From positions 372,001 through 436,000 of the forward strand of contig CAWIGZ010000005.1 in the NCBI GenBank assembly GCA_963835825.1: a stretch of DNA of 64,000 nucleotides, read 5' to 3'. How positions within the stretch are numbered: position 1 is the stretch's first letter; each line of letters begins with the position of its first letter. The position numbers were made by a program, and so were the translations under genes. The stretch comes from JADGRB01 sp963835825. Lineage in GTDB: Bacteria > Myxococcota_A > Polyangia > Fen-1088. Shown piece after piece: positions 44,763 to 53,865 of the stretch. Below the pieces are notes generated by a model, which was given only the letters and a program-made list of their open reading frames with translations, was not told the origin of the DNA and did not search any database.

Positions 44763-45101
44763 ATCGGGCGATGGCCCGAAGACATCTCGCCCCGGCGACC
44801 GTCGGCGCGCTCGCAATCCAAGAAGAAGAGGCGCGCCCGCGGGGTCGAGCGGGACGCTCCAGCTTCGCAGGGGCGGGGCCAGGAACCGCAGTGGAGCGAC
44901 CTCGAACAGGCGTTCTTCGCTGCCGCGCCACCGGATGAGCCCGCGCCCGCGGCCGAGCTGGAGCGCTTCGACGATCTGGTCGCACCGGCGCGGCCGGACC
45001 GGGCTGGGGGCGTCGGACAGGCGGCGGCCAGTGCCTGGGCGGCCTTCCGGCGCTTCCTGTTCGGTCCCCCGCGCCGCTCCCGGCCAGCGTCCCCGAGATA
45101 G
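44763..45101 (+). other. likely coding remnant, no start codon
   Basis: An open frame from just after a TAG reads KKKRRARGVERDAPASQGRG, then WSDLEQAFFAAAPPDEPAPA and AAASAWAAFRRFLFGPPRR, ending at a TAG (45101). The C-terminal half looks like real protein, but no ATG, GTG or TTG start lies in frame. A frame break upstream, joining to the ATG at 44771 or 44687, is likely. It lies between the two RDD genes. Confidence 0.3.
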
Positions 45102-45170
45102 GGGTGCGTTTGACGAGGCGCCGTCCCCGCGCGCATCATTAACGGCGTGACCGCTAACCAGGGGGCGACG

Positions 45171-45653
45171 ATGCAGTGTCCGAGGTGCGGCCTCGTCAGC
45201 CCGGAGACGGCGATCGCCTGCGATTGCCGGTACGAGTTCCAGGCGGGCGCGCTGGCGGTGGGGTCCTCGCGGGCGTTGGCGCTCCCGCGGGCGACCCTGG
45301 GTGAGCGATTCGCAGCGCACTTCATCGATTCGGCGGTCTCGTGCGGCGGCATTGTCCTCGGCACGCACATCGGGACGTCCCTGGGCGTGGGCGCGGCGCC
45401 CGCCCTGCTGATGTTCGTCGGCTACCTGCTGTTTTCCGACGGCCTCGGCGAGGGGCAGAGCTTCGGAAAGAAGCTGGTCAAGATCGCCGTCGTCGATCAG
45501 AGCACGGGAGCCCCCTGCACGTACGCGGGCTCGCTGTTGCGGAACCTGATTCGGGTGTTCGGCGTGTTCGATTGGGCCTTCGCGCTGGGTGAGGGGCGGC
45601 AGCGGCTGGGCGACAAGGCGGCGAACACCATCGTCGTCAAAGTGCGGTCGTAA
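45171..45653 (+). CDS. RDD membrane protein with N-terminal zinc ribbon
   Basis: A 160-residue protein. It starts MQCPRCGLVSPETAIACDCR, a four-Cys (CxxC...CxC) zinc-ribbon-like segment, followed by an RDD membrane domain (LGERFAAHFIDSAVSCGGIV, EGQSFGKKLVKIAVVDQSTG, GRQRLGDKAANTIVV). The ATG at 45171 has AGGGGG 6 bases upstream and opens directly on the zinc ribbon; a GTG at 45147 is weaker. Role unknown. Confidence 0.75.
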   Translation: MQCPRCGLVSPETAIACDCRYEFQAGALAVGSSRALALPRATLGERFAAHFIDSAVSCGGIVLGTHIGTSLGVGAAPALLMFVGYLLFSDGLGEGQSFGKKLVKIAVVDQSTGAPCTYAGSLLRNLIRVFGVFDWAFALGEGRQRLGDKAANTIVVKVRS

Positions 45654-45903
45654 CGGCCGCGCCGGGATCGCCTTTCTCAATAAATGGAATGCGGCTCGCG
45701 CATTCGCAACGACAGGACGAAGCGGACGTGCCGCCTTGACCGCGCGATCGTCAAACGAAGGCCCCGCGGCGCCAGTAATGAGAGTAATGCGCCACGAATG
45801 TGAAGATTTTTCGTCGACCCCTGAGACTGTCCGCCTGACTCGCGCGCAGAAGAGCGCCCGCGATTTTGTCATTCCACCGTTTCTCCCTCAGGAGGCGAAG
45901 AAG

Positions 45904-47190
45904 ATGATGTCGCGAATCTCGCTAGTCGTATGTGCGCTTGCCCTCACGGGCGGTACCGTCCGCGCGGAAGAAGCCCCGCCGCCTGCGCCTGAAGCTGTTC
46001 CGGCGGCAGTTCCCATGGCGCCACCGCCGCCAGAAGTATCGATGGCGCCGCTGTCCGCTCCGCCGGCCCCGGCCTGGCCGCCGTCCGTGTCGTTCAAGAG
46101 CGAGGCCTCCAGCGGCAACACGCTGAGGGTCGGGCTGCTGCTGCAGCCGCAATTCCAAATGCTCGGCAGCAATTCTCTCGACGGCAATACCTACAACTTC
46201 TTCATCCGCCGGACGCGGCTCTTGGTTGCAGGCACGTTGTTCGGCAACTTCGAGTACTTCATCGACACCGACTACCCGAACCTGTTCCTGGCGACGAACG
46301 AAGGGCCGACCGCGACGGCCGACGCCACCACCACCAAGGCGACGCCGGGGATGAACATTCAGGACGCCTTCGCCACCTGGAAGGCGTACGGGGACATGAT
46401 CAAGGTCGACGTCGGTTACATGTTGCCGCCGATGGCCCACAACGCTGTCCAGGGCGCGGGGACGCTCTACTCCTGGGACTACTTCGCGTTTCTCGTTCCT
46501 CAGCACCGCCAACACCCTCCTCGGCAGCGCGGGCAACCCGGTCGGTCGCGACGCGGGCGTTCAGTTCCGTGGGTTTCTGCTCGACGGGCGCATCGATTCT
46601 GCGCCTCGGGCTATTCCAGGGGATGCGCGCCGCGGAGACGCCCGGCGCCGCCGGCGACACGCGCGACCACGGTCGGTTCGAACAATTTCTTCCGCGCCAC
46701 CGGCCGCTTGCAGATCAACCTGCTCGATCCGGAGCCGGGGTTCTTCTACGCAGGGACCTACCTCGGGAAGAAGAAGATTCTCTCGTTCGGCATCACGGGG
46801 GACACGCAGAAGAGCTACCACTACTACGGCGGTGACGTCTTCGCCGACCTGCCACTCGGACCGGGCATCTTCACGGGGCAGGTCGACGTGGTGCACATGA
46901 CCGGCGGGACGTTCATCGCGCTGGCCAAGCAGACCGCGCTCATGAGCGAGGTCGGCTACACCTTCGATGCGCCTCAACCTCTCGCCGATCTTCCGCTTCG
47001 AGCACCTGTGGGGAGGGACGTCATCCGGCGGGACCACCAGCGCCAATCAGACGCGTGTCGGGCGGGGCCTGGCCTTCTGGCCGTACGGACACGCCTCGAA
47101 CCTCAAGGCGTTCTACATGCGGGACACCCGAGCGGGTCCGCGCACGGCGCCAACCAGGTCAACGTTCAGTGGCAGCTCTATTTCCTGTAG
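45904..47190 (+). pseudogene. outer-membrane porin with several frame breaks
   Basis: The start is sound: AGGAGG then ATG, a signal peptide (MMSRISLVVCALALTGGTVR, then AEE), a Pro-rich linker, and phosphate-selective-porin-like barrel sequence (SGNTLRVGLLLQPQFQMLGS, FFIRRTRLLVAGTLFGNFEY). Near 46490 the homologous sequence moves to another frame (FLSTANTLLGSAGNPVGRDA, QFRGFLLDGRIDS), then to the third (RLGLFQGMRAAETPG), back to the first (NNFFRATGRLQINLLDPEPG), again off near 46970 (RLNLSPIFRFEHLWGGTS), and back to NVQWQLYFL at the stop. So there are at least four breaks. It would have been a 16-stranded channel of about 425 residues. Confidence 0.62.
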
Positions 47191-47219
47191 CAGAGCTCTA
47201 GACCAAAAGGGGAGATGCC

Positions 47220-48833
47220 ATGACCACCGGATCAACGGCAACGACATCGGCGCGGGAGCTCAGCGGGGCGGAGATCCGAAAGGTCATCTTCGCCTCCTCG
47301 CTGGGGACCGTCTTCGAGTGGTACGACTTTTACATCTACGCCACGCTGGCGCCGTTCTTCGCGACGCTGTTCTTCCCCAAGGGGAACGCAACGGCGGCGC
47401 TGCTGGCCAGCTTCGCCACCTATGCGGCCGGATTCCTGGTGCGCCCCTTCGGCGCGCTGGTGTTCGGGCGCGTGGGCGATCTGGTGGGACGGAAGTACAC
47501 CTTCCTCGTCACCATCATGGTGATGGGCCTCTCGACCGCGGCGGTCGGCGTGCTGCCGACCTACGCGAGCGTGGGGATGCTGTCGCCGACCATCCTCGTG
47601 TTGCTGCGCCTGGCGCAGGGGCTGGCGCTCGGCGGCGAGTACGGCGGCGCCGCGACGTACGTGGCGGAGCATGCGCCCGACAGCAAGCGCGGGCTGCACA
47701 CGAGCTGGATCCAGACCACCGCCACGCTGGGATTCTTCGTGTCGCTGGTGGTGATCGGGGGCTGCCGCGCCAACATGGCCGAGGACTCGTTCAAGTCGTG
47801 GGGCTGGCGGATCCCGTTCCTGCTCTCTTTGGTGCTGCTGGTGGTCTCGGTCTACATCCGCCTCAAGCTGAACGAGTCGCCGATCTTCCTGGAGATGAAG
47901 GCGAAGGGCAAAGGGAGCAAGGCGCCGCTGCGCGACAGCTTCACCAACTGGGCCAATCTCAAGATCGTCCTCATCGCGCTCTTCGGTGCGGCGGCCGGGC
48001 AGGGGGTCATCTGGTACACGGGGCAGTTCTATGCGCTCTTCTTCCTGACCGGCACCCTGAAGCTCCCCTGGAAGACCGGCTACATGATCGTGGCCGTGGC
48101 GCTGGCGCTGGGCACCGGGCTCTTCGTCTTCTTCGGCTGGCTCTCCGATCGGATCGGCCGCAAGAAGATCATGATCGCCGGCTGCCTGCTCGGCGCGCTC
48201 ACCTACTTCCCGATCTACCGGGCCATGACCCACTACGGGAATCCCGCGCTGGAGAGCTTCGCCGCCCGCACCAAGATCTCGCTGACCGCCAGCAACTGCG
48301 CCATGCACCTCTTCCCCAACCCGAAGACGGTCTACAGCGAGTGCAACAAGGTGCAGGACTTCCTTTCCAAGAAGAGCCTCTCGTATGAAACGGTCGAAGG
48401 ACTGGCCGGCGAAAGGCCGGTCACGCACATCAACGACGCCGTCATCGTCGGCTGGGACGAGCCGAAGCTGACCGCGGCGCTGAAGGCAGCCGGCGTGCCG
48501 GGGGCGCCCAAACCGGAGGAGGTCAACATTCCGATGTTGATCCTGCTGGTGTTCATCCAGCTCGTCTACGTGACGATGGTGTACGGTCCGATCGCGGCAT
48601 TCCTGGTCGAGCTCTTCCCGGCCCGCATCCGCTACACGTCGATGTCGTTGCCTTACCACATCGGCAACGGCTGGTTCGGTGGCATGTTGCCGCTCACCGC
48701 GGCGGCGCTGGTGGCCGCGAAGGGCGACATCTTCGCCGGGCTCTGGTATCCGGTCATCGTTGCGGCGATTACGGTGGTGATCGGTCTGTTGTTCATCAGG
48801 GAGACCCGCGACCACCGCATCGACACGCTGTAG
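47220..48833 (+). CDS. MFS transporter, metabolite:H+ symporter (MHS) type
   Basis: A 537-residue inner-membrane transporter with 12 helices. Family motifs: TVFEWYDFYIYATLAPFFA, GRVGDLVGRKYTFLVTIMVM, RLAQGLALGGEYGGAATYVA, and DRIGRKKIMIAG in the second half. It resembles ShiA/KgtP/ProP-like symporters that import organic acids or osmolytes with protons. A large loop between helices about 10 and 11 (residues 345-435) is longer than usual and soluble. GGGGAG precedes the ATG. It is 29 bases after the broken porin gene, so the two may have formed an uptake pair. Confidence 0.85.
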   Translation: MTTGSTATTSARELSGAEIRKVIFASSLGTVFEWYDFYIYATLAPFFATLFFPKGNATAALLASFATYAAGFLVRPFGALVFGRVGDLVGRKYTFLVTIMVMGLSTAAVGVLPTYASVGMLSPTILVLLRLAQGLALGGEYGGAATYVAEHAPDSKRGLHTSWIQTTATLGFFVSLVVIGGCRANMAEDSFKSWGWRIPFLLSLVLLVVSVYIRLKLNESPIFLEMKAKGKGSKAPLRDSFTNWANLKIVLIALFGAAAGQGVIWYTGQFYALFFLTGTLKLPWKTGYMIVAVALALGTGLFVFFGWLSDRIGRKKIMIAGCLLGALTYFPIYRAMTHYGNPALESFAARTKISLTASNCAMHLFPNPKTVYSECNKVQDFLSKKSLSYETVEGLAGERPVTHINDAVIVGWDEPKLTAALKAAGVPGAPKPEEVNIPMLILLVFIQLVYVTMVYGPIAAFLVELFPARIRYTSMSLPYHIGNGWFGGMLPLTAAALVAAKGDIFAGLWYPVIVAAITVVIGLLFIRETRDHRIDTL

Positions 48834-48886
48834 CTGCGCGCCGTCTGCAGTCAGCAGGACGATCGCCGTGGTGGTAGCCTCGACCC

Positions 48887-49153
48887 ATGGTGCTGCCGGA
48901 CGACGACTCCCCTGAGTTGCTCGAGGACGAGCCGACCCGTCTCGATGACATGCAGCCGCTCGGTGTCTCCGAGCGGCAGACCCGAACTTACAGGAGCGCG
49001 GAATACCTTGCGGGACGCGAGTCGGGGCTCAAGGAAGGGATCGACGCGGCGGTCGCCGCCCTGCGCGTGGAGTTGATCCGGGCCGGCTGCACGGAAGACG
49101 AGATCAAGCACATCGTGGCGCGCGTGCGCGCCGGTGCGGGCGCGGCCAAATGA
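48887..49153 (+). CDS. small hypothetical protein
   Basis: An 88-residue acidic N-terminal, helical C-terminal protein starting MVLPDDDSPELLEDEPTRLD. The helices SAEYLAGRESGLKEGIDAAV and CTEDEIKHIVARVRAG are regular, but no family was recognised. Confidence 0.5.
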   Translation: MVLPDDDSPELLEDEPTRLDDMQPLGVSERQTRTYRSAEYLAGRESGLKEGIDAAVAALRVELIRAGCTEDEIKHIVARVRAGAGAAK

Positions 49154-49260
49154 CCGTCGAGTAACGGGAAGGCGGCGCCCGGAGCCGCGGACCATGAGCC
49201 GCTTCCGCATTCTGCGGCCGTGGTTAACGTCTCCTGTGAATCACAACGGCAGGAGGCGAC

Positions 49261-49581
49261 ATGAAGATGATTCGCACAGTGGTGGTCTTTGCAACGTTGT
49301 TCGCGGTCTGGTGCTTTCCGATGGTGAGCTCGGCGAAGGCGTTGGCATCCGAGCCCGCGTCCGGGGGAGCCATGGTCGCGGGGACGCTCAGCGCCGAACG
49401 GACAGCAGCGACCGCTGGTACGGCAGCGACGCAGGCCGGCGGCTCCGAGGCCGCCGACCTGGCGACGCGCGAGCAGCAGGCCCGCAACCTTCAGGACTTC
49501 AGGGGCGGCGGCGTCTCGATCTACATCGGGAGCGGGGTGCTGTTGATCGCGGTGATCATCCTTCTCATCCTGCTCATCTGA
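49261..49581 (+). CDS. PA2779-like protein
   Basis: A 106-residue protein: signal MKMIRTVVVFATLFAVWCFP ending VSSAKA, a central region with ADLATREQQARNLQDFRG, and a C-terminal hydrophobic segment (GVLLIAVIILLILLI). Same plan as the minus-strand gene at 586-897. GGAGG precedes the ATG. Its TGA overlaps the ATG of the next gene, the usual PA2779-PA2778 pairing. The pair is likely involved in envelope processing; function is not established. Confidence 0.75.
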   Translation: MKMIRTVVVFATLFAVWCFPMVSSAKALASEPASGGAMVAGTLSAERTAATAGTAATQAGGSEAADLATREQQARNLQDFRGGGVSIYIGSGVLLIAVIILLILLI

Positions 49582-50180
49582 TGACGTCTCGGGCGCGCGC
49601 CGCGCTCTGGCTGGCGCTGCTGGGGGTGTCGGTCACCGGCTGCTACGCCGGCGAATCGCGCGGCGTGTCGCCCCAGAGGGCGTCGGCGCTGGCCGCCGAT
49701 CCGGCCTGGACCTTCGCGCCGAACGTTCCGTTCGTCGCCCAGCAGTCCGACTCGGATTGCGGTCCGGCCGCGCTGGCCATGGTGCTGGCGCACTTTGGGG
49801 TCCCGGCGTCGCTGGCCGAGGTGGTGGCCGCGGATCCGCCGCGCGACGGCGGCGTGCGCGCCGGAGATCTCCGAGACGTGGCACGCGCGAAGGGACTGTC
49901 GGCCTTCGTGGTGGCGGGGACCTTCGCCGATCTGTTCGAGCAGATCAGGCGCGGCCGCCCGGTGTTGGTCGGCCTGGCCAAGCCTATGACCGCCGGGCGC
50001 GCGCTGGCCCACTACGAGGTCGTGGTGGCGGTCGACCGGCGCGATCACCGCCTCTTGACGCTCGATCCGGCCCGAGGCCTGAGTGAAAACAGCATGGAGG
50101 CCTTCGCCCGCGAATGGGCGCCGACCGGCCGGGTGACCGTCATCGTGTTTCGGCCCGGGGCGGTCGACGGCAGGGTTTAG
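49581..50180 (+). CDS. PA2778-type cysteine peptidase lipoprotein
   Basis: A 199-residue lipoprotein. The signal MTSRARAALWLALLGVSVTG ends in Cys21. The C39-like peptidase domain shows VPFVAQQSDSDCGPAALAMV with the catalytic Gln/Cys pair, then HYEVVVAVD (His) and TLDPARG (Asp). This matches PA2778 cysteine peptidases, found next to PA2779 proteins. The target is unknown; the neighbouring small protein is an obvious candidate. Translation is coupled by a one-base overlap. Confidence 0.78.
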   Translation: MTSRARAALWLALLGVSVTGCYAGESRGVSPQRASALAADPAWTFAPNVPFVAQQSDSDCGPAALAMVLAHFGVPASLAEVVAADPPRDGGVRAGDLRDVARAKGLSAFVVAGTFADLFEQIRRGRPVLVGLAKPMTAGRALAHYEVVVAVDRRDHRLLTLDPARGLSENSMEAFAREWAPTGRVTVIVFRPGAVDGRV

Positions 50181-50568
50181 GCCGCCTATCGGGCGGCACG
50201 TCGTCGGGCCAATGTCCGTCGTTCGCTTCGCTCACCGTCGCCTTTTCGGCTCCTAGCGCCGCACTTCGTGGCGTTGTTGCGGGGAGGGCGACAGCTCGCC
50301 GGGTTGGCGCAGGGCATCGTTCGGAAGCGGCCACCGTCGCAGCCGGGTGCGCTCTTGCCAGTCGAGTCGCTGGACCGCACGCCGGGCGTCCTCCTCGGGC
50401 GTCGCGATTCGCGGCTCGACCGTGGCCTCCTCGGGCACACCGTCGTCGGGTTTCCGGGGCATGTCCCAGAACCTGGACACGCGCCGCGATTGCGCCAGGG
50501 GGATCAGACATTTCCGGAGGCGATTCGTCGAGTATTCGAATCGTGCTCGAGCTGCGGTATACGAAGGC
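50181..50568. other. intergenic with a repeat of the first PA2779 locus
   Basis: About 390 bases without a convincing gene. The 21 bases at 50230-50250 are identical to 556-576 downstream of the first PA2779-like gene. The hairpin is less complete here, because the bases after it differ. Confidence 0.5.
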
Positions 50569-51204
50569 ATGACCGTCGAACGCACAACCATCTCCGCCGC
50601 CGAGGCGCTCGCGCGTCTCAAGGACGGCAATGACCGCTACGTCAAGAACGTCCGCAGCGTCGATGCGATGCTCAGCCACAGCAAGCGCGACGACCAGGCG
50701 CCTCAGCTGCCGGTGGCGATCGTGCTCGGCTGCTCCGATTCGCGGGCGCCGGCCGAGATCGTGTTCGATCAGGGGCTGGGCGACCTGTTCGTCATCCGCG
50801 TGGCCGGGAACATCGTCGCGCCGTCGCAGGTCGGCAGCGTCGAGTTCGCCGCCGAGCGCTTCGGGACCAGGCTGGTGGTGGTCATGGGGCACACGCAATG
50901 CGGCGCCATCCACGCCACCATCGAGGCGATCACCGGCAACGGGCCAGCCTCGCGCAACCTGATGTCGATCGTGAACCGCGTCCGCCCGGGTATCGAGGGT
51001 TTGATGGGGACCGAGCTGGTGCGCGACTCCGTGCGGCTGCACCGCGAGGCGATGCGCGCCAACGTCCGCGCCTCGGTCAACCACCTGCGCCATGGGTCCG
51101 AGGTCATCGAGCGGCTGGCCGAAGAGGGGGGCCTGGCCGTCGTCGGCAGCGAGCTCGATCTGTCGACCGGCGTGGTGACCTTCTTCGACGGCGTTCCGGC
51201 GTAG
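50569..51204 (+). CDS. beta-class carbonic anhydrase
   Basis: A 211-residue cytosolic enzyme with the zinc site of beta carbonic anhydrases: Cys55-Ser-Asp57-Ser-Arg59 (LGCSDSRAPAE), His108 and Cys111 (GHTQCGA). It interconverts CO2 and bicarbonate. RVAGNIVAPSQVGSVEFA is also typical. The ATG at 50569 is the first that fits; the ribosome binding site is weak. Confidence 0.9.
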   Translation: MTVERTTISAAEALARLKDGNDRYVKNVRSVDAMLSHSKRDDQAPQLPVAIVLGCSDSRAPAEIVFDQGLGDLFVIRVAGNIVAPSQVGSVEFAAERFGTRLVVVMGHTQCGAIHATIEAITGNGPASRNLMSIVNRVRPGIEGLMGTELVRDSVRLHREAMRANVRASVNHLRHGSEVIERLAEEGGLAVVGSELDLSTGVVTFFDGVPA

Positions 51205-51321
51205 CGTCCCGACCCTGCGCGGCCGACCGCCTATGGATCGTTGAATGCGATCCAAGATGGCCGGCCGGGAAAGCGGACGGCGGTGCTTGCCGAAGCGGCC
51301 GTGAGATCCACCTTTCGTCGA

Positions 51322-51600
51322 ATGGCGACGAAGGCGGAACGGTACCGGAGCGCGGCCGAGCGGTCAGGACCCAAGCGGCCGGCGCGAACGAAGAAGGCGA
51401 TGCCTTCGCGCGGCACGCACAACGAGGCGGCGCGGGTGTCGGCGCACGCAGGTTTTCAGCTGGAGGAAAAGACGGCCGCCGGGCGCGCCTCGCGCAAGTC
51501 GACGCGCAAGGCGGCCAATCGACAGAAGGCGGGCGTGACGCTGGGATTGCGCCAGACCGCTCGGCTCGGCTCTCCCAAGCGCCGCAGCCCCAAACGTTGA
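51322..51600 (+). CDS. small Lys/Arg-rich protein
   Basis: A 92-residue protein, strongly basic: MATKAERYRSAAERSGPKRP, later ASRKSTRKAANRQKAGVTLG. Similar small basic proteins occur in soil Proteobacteria and Myxococcota; DNA or RNA binding is plausible from charge alone. I start at the ATG at 51322, where the conserved part begins, not at 51241. Convergent with the K+ importer gene. Confidence 0.55.
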   Translation: MATKAERYRSAAERSGPKRPARTKKAMPSRGTHNEAARVSAHAGFQLEEKTAAGRASRKSTRKAANRQKAGVTLGLRQTARLGSPKRRSPKR

Positions 51601-51616
51601 CTCCTCGCCCGCGACG

Positions 51617-53704
51617 TCAGCCGGCGCCGGTCACCCGCGCGGGCAGCACCACCATGGTGGCGCCGGCCCAGTAGAGCCGCTTCTGGATCGACAGCGCGGT
51701 CTCGTTGTGCAGGAGCCGCTGGTACCAGCGCTCCTGCTCGAACACCACCTTGCCCGCGAAGAACGTCACGATCGGAAACTCGCGGAGCAACGCCAGGCAG
51801 AGCTTCTCCGCTTCGGCCACCGCGTCGGTGCCGACGGTGAACCGGTATTCGGAGGGGACGCCGAGCTCGGTGGCCACGGCGCTGTACCGTTTGAGCATCG
51901 CCTCCGTGTTCACCTCCAGCGCTTCGACCGCCTCGGCCCCCTTGAAGCCGCCCGAGTCGATCACGCCCACGGAGACGAAGACCAGGTTCTTGAAGTGCGC
52001 GGGGAACGACCGGAACACGTTGAGGATGGTGTGGATGCCGATGCCGCCGAAGTTCGGCACCAGCACGACGGCGGTCGGCGCGCGCCGGTCGGTGATGGGG
52101 ATGGGCGTCAGGTCGGGCGACGCGCCGATGTGCTTCACGTCCTGATAGAGCTGGGCCAGCTTGAACCGCACCCGCCGGTAGTGGCCGCGAATGACGAAGC
52201 AGAGGGCGATCACGGCGGTGGTGCAGAGCAGGGTGATCCAGCCACCCTCCTTGAACTTCTCCATCACGGTGATGACCAGGATGGTCGCGCAGAGGGCGAA
52301 TCCGACGCCGAACAGCAGCAGCTTGCGGTGCCGGCGCTGGACCTGGGCGCCGGTCTTCCACGTGTGGCGGAGCATCCCGAACATCGACAGCGAGAAGGTC
52401 AAAAAGACGTTGATGCTGTACATGACGACCAGCGTCCCGACGTCGCCCTTGGTGTAGAGCAGCGCGGCCAGCGAGGTGGCGCCCATCAGCACGATGCCGT
52501 TGTGGGTCGTCAGCCGGTCTGAAAGGGCGGCGAATCGCCGCGGCACCCAGGAGTCGACCGCCATGTTTGCCAGGACGCGCGGCCCGTCGATGAAGCCGGC
52601 CTGCGCCGCGACCACCAGCAGGATCCCTTCGGACAGCATGGTGACCACCACCAGCACGCGGCCGAGCGGGATGTGCTCGGTCATGCGCTCGGCCAGCACG
52701 GCGTTCATCGTCTTGCCGGCCTCCGGCGTGATGTGCCAGAGCAGGTAACAGATGAGGAGCCCCGAGGCGGTGAAGGCCAGCGACGTCGCCATGTAGACCA
52801 TGGTCCGCTTGGCAGTCTGCACGCGCGGCTCGCGCATGATGGGCAGGCCGTTCGAGACCGCCTCGATCCCGGTGTACGTCCCACCGCCCAGCGAGTAGGC
52901 GTGCACGAACAGCAGCAGCATCCCGCCCATCCCCAGCGTGCCGAGGCCGTGGTGAAAGCCGGTGCCGACGGCGCGCGCGGTGGCCGGCAGCTCGGGCGCG
53001 TGGACCAGGATGCCGGCCACGATGAGGGCCAGGTGGGTCACGCAGAAAAGAAGGAAGACCGGGGTGAGGGCAATCGCCGACTCCTTCGCCCCACGGAGGT
53101 TGAGGGTGGTGAGGGCGGCGATGAACGCGATCTCCAGCGGCATCTTCAGCGCGAGCCATCCTGGGGGGAGAAAGCTGAAGATGGCGTCGCCGGCGGCGGC
53201 GATCGAGACGGTGATGGTGAGGATGTAGTCGACCAGCAGCGCAGAGCCGGAGGTGACACCGGCCGACTTTCCGAGCAGCTTGGTGGCGACCACGTAGCCG
53301 CCGCCGCCGTGCGGGAACTGCTCGATGATGCCGCGATAGGCGGCCGAGATGATGAACACGGTCATCGCCATGACCGCGGCCAGCGCCACGGCCAGGTAGG
53401 TGTGCTCGTGGAGGTTCCGGAAGGCCTCCTCCGGACCGTAGGCCGACGAAGAGAGCCCGTCGGCGCCCAGTCCCACCCAGGCCAGGAACGGGATCAGCGA
53501 GATGTGGTGGAAGATCCGCGAGTCGTGGAGGTCGCGCGGGTTGCCGAACAGCGTGCGCTTGAGGCGCACGCCGAACGACCGGTCACTCTCGTGGGGTCCG
53601 GAGATCTCCGCGGTGATCGAGGTCGGGCGCGGAACGCCGTCCGCGGCAGGTGGGGTGGACTGCTCGGACGGTGCAACAGACGACGACGGCTCCGTGTGAC
53701 TCAT
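51617..53704 (-). CDS. APC-family permease, KimA-like potassium importer
   Basis: A 695-residue inner-membrane protein: a cytosolic start, about 12 helices (FLAWVGLGADGLSSSAYGPE, YRGIIEQFPHGGGGYVVATK, SLGGGTYTGIEAVSNGLP), and a C-terminal soluble domain of about 200 residues (TAVVLVPNFGGIGIHTILNV, then FFAGKVVFEQERWYQRLLHN). The layout and GADGLSSSAYGPEE match KimA-type high-affinity K+/H+ symporters, in which c-di-AMP can bind the C-terminal part. No regulatory gene is next to it. Confidence 0.8.
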   Translation of the reverse strand: MSHTEPSSSVAPSEQSTPPAADGVPRPTSITAEISGPHESDRSFGVRLKRTLFGNPRDLHDSRIFHHISLIPFLAWVGLGADGLSSSAYGPEEAFRNLHEHTYLAVALAAVMAMTVFIISAAYRGIIEQFPHGGGGYVVATKLLGKSAGVTSGSALLVDYILTITVSIAAAGDAIFSFLPPGWLALKMPLEIAFIAALTTLNLRGAKESAIALTPVFLLFCVTHLALIVAGILVHAPELPATARAVGTGFHHGLGTLGMGGMLLLFVHAYSLGGGTYTGIEAVSNGLPIMREPRVQTAKRTMVYMATSLAFTASGLLICYLLWHITPEAGKTMNAVLAERMTEHIPLGRVLVVVTMLSEGILLVVAAQAGFIDGPRVLANMAVDSWVPRRFAALSDRLTTHNGIVLMGATSLAALLYTKGDVGTLVVMYSINVFLTFSLSMFGMLRHTWKTGAQVQRRHRKLLLFGVGFALCATILVITVMEKFKEGGWITLLCTTAVIALCFVIRGHYRRVRFKLAQLYQDVKHIGASPDLTPIPITDRRAPTAVVLVPNFGGIGIHTILNVFRSFPAHFKNLVFVSVGVIDSGGFKGAEAVEALEVNTEAMLKRYSAVATELGVPSEYRFTVGTDAVAEAEKLCLALLREFPIVTFFAGKVVFEQERWYQRLLHNETALSIQKRLYWAGATMVVLPARVTGAG

Positions 53705-53865
53705 GCGAAGGCATGCTACCTACGCAATGTGTATGCCTGGTTTCCCCGACGGTAATTGACTGTAAAGACCGGGTCGCGAAGCTCACGCGACATTGCAAAA
53801 CACAACGACGCGCCATGGTCGTGATTGCATATTGAAACGAATCGGTCGCCGATGAGAGAGACGGC

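Noticed and set aside
47232..48815. minus-strand frame opposite the MHS transporter
   Set aside because: No recognisable protein; the plus-strand transporter is unambiguous.
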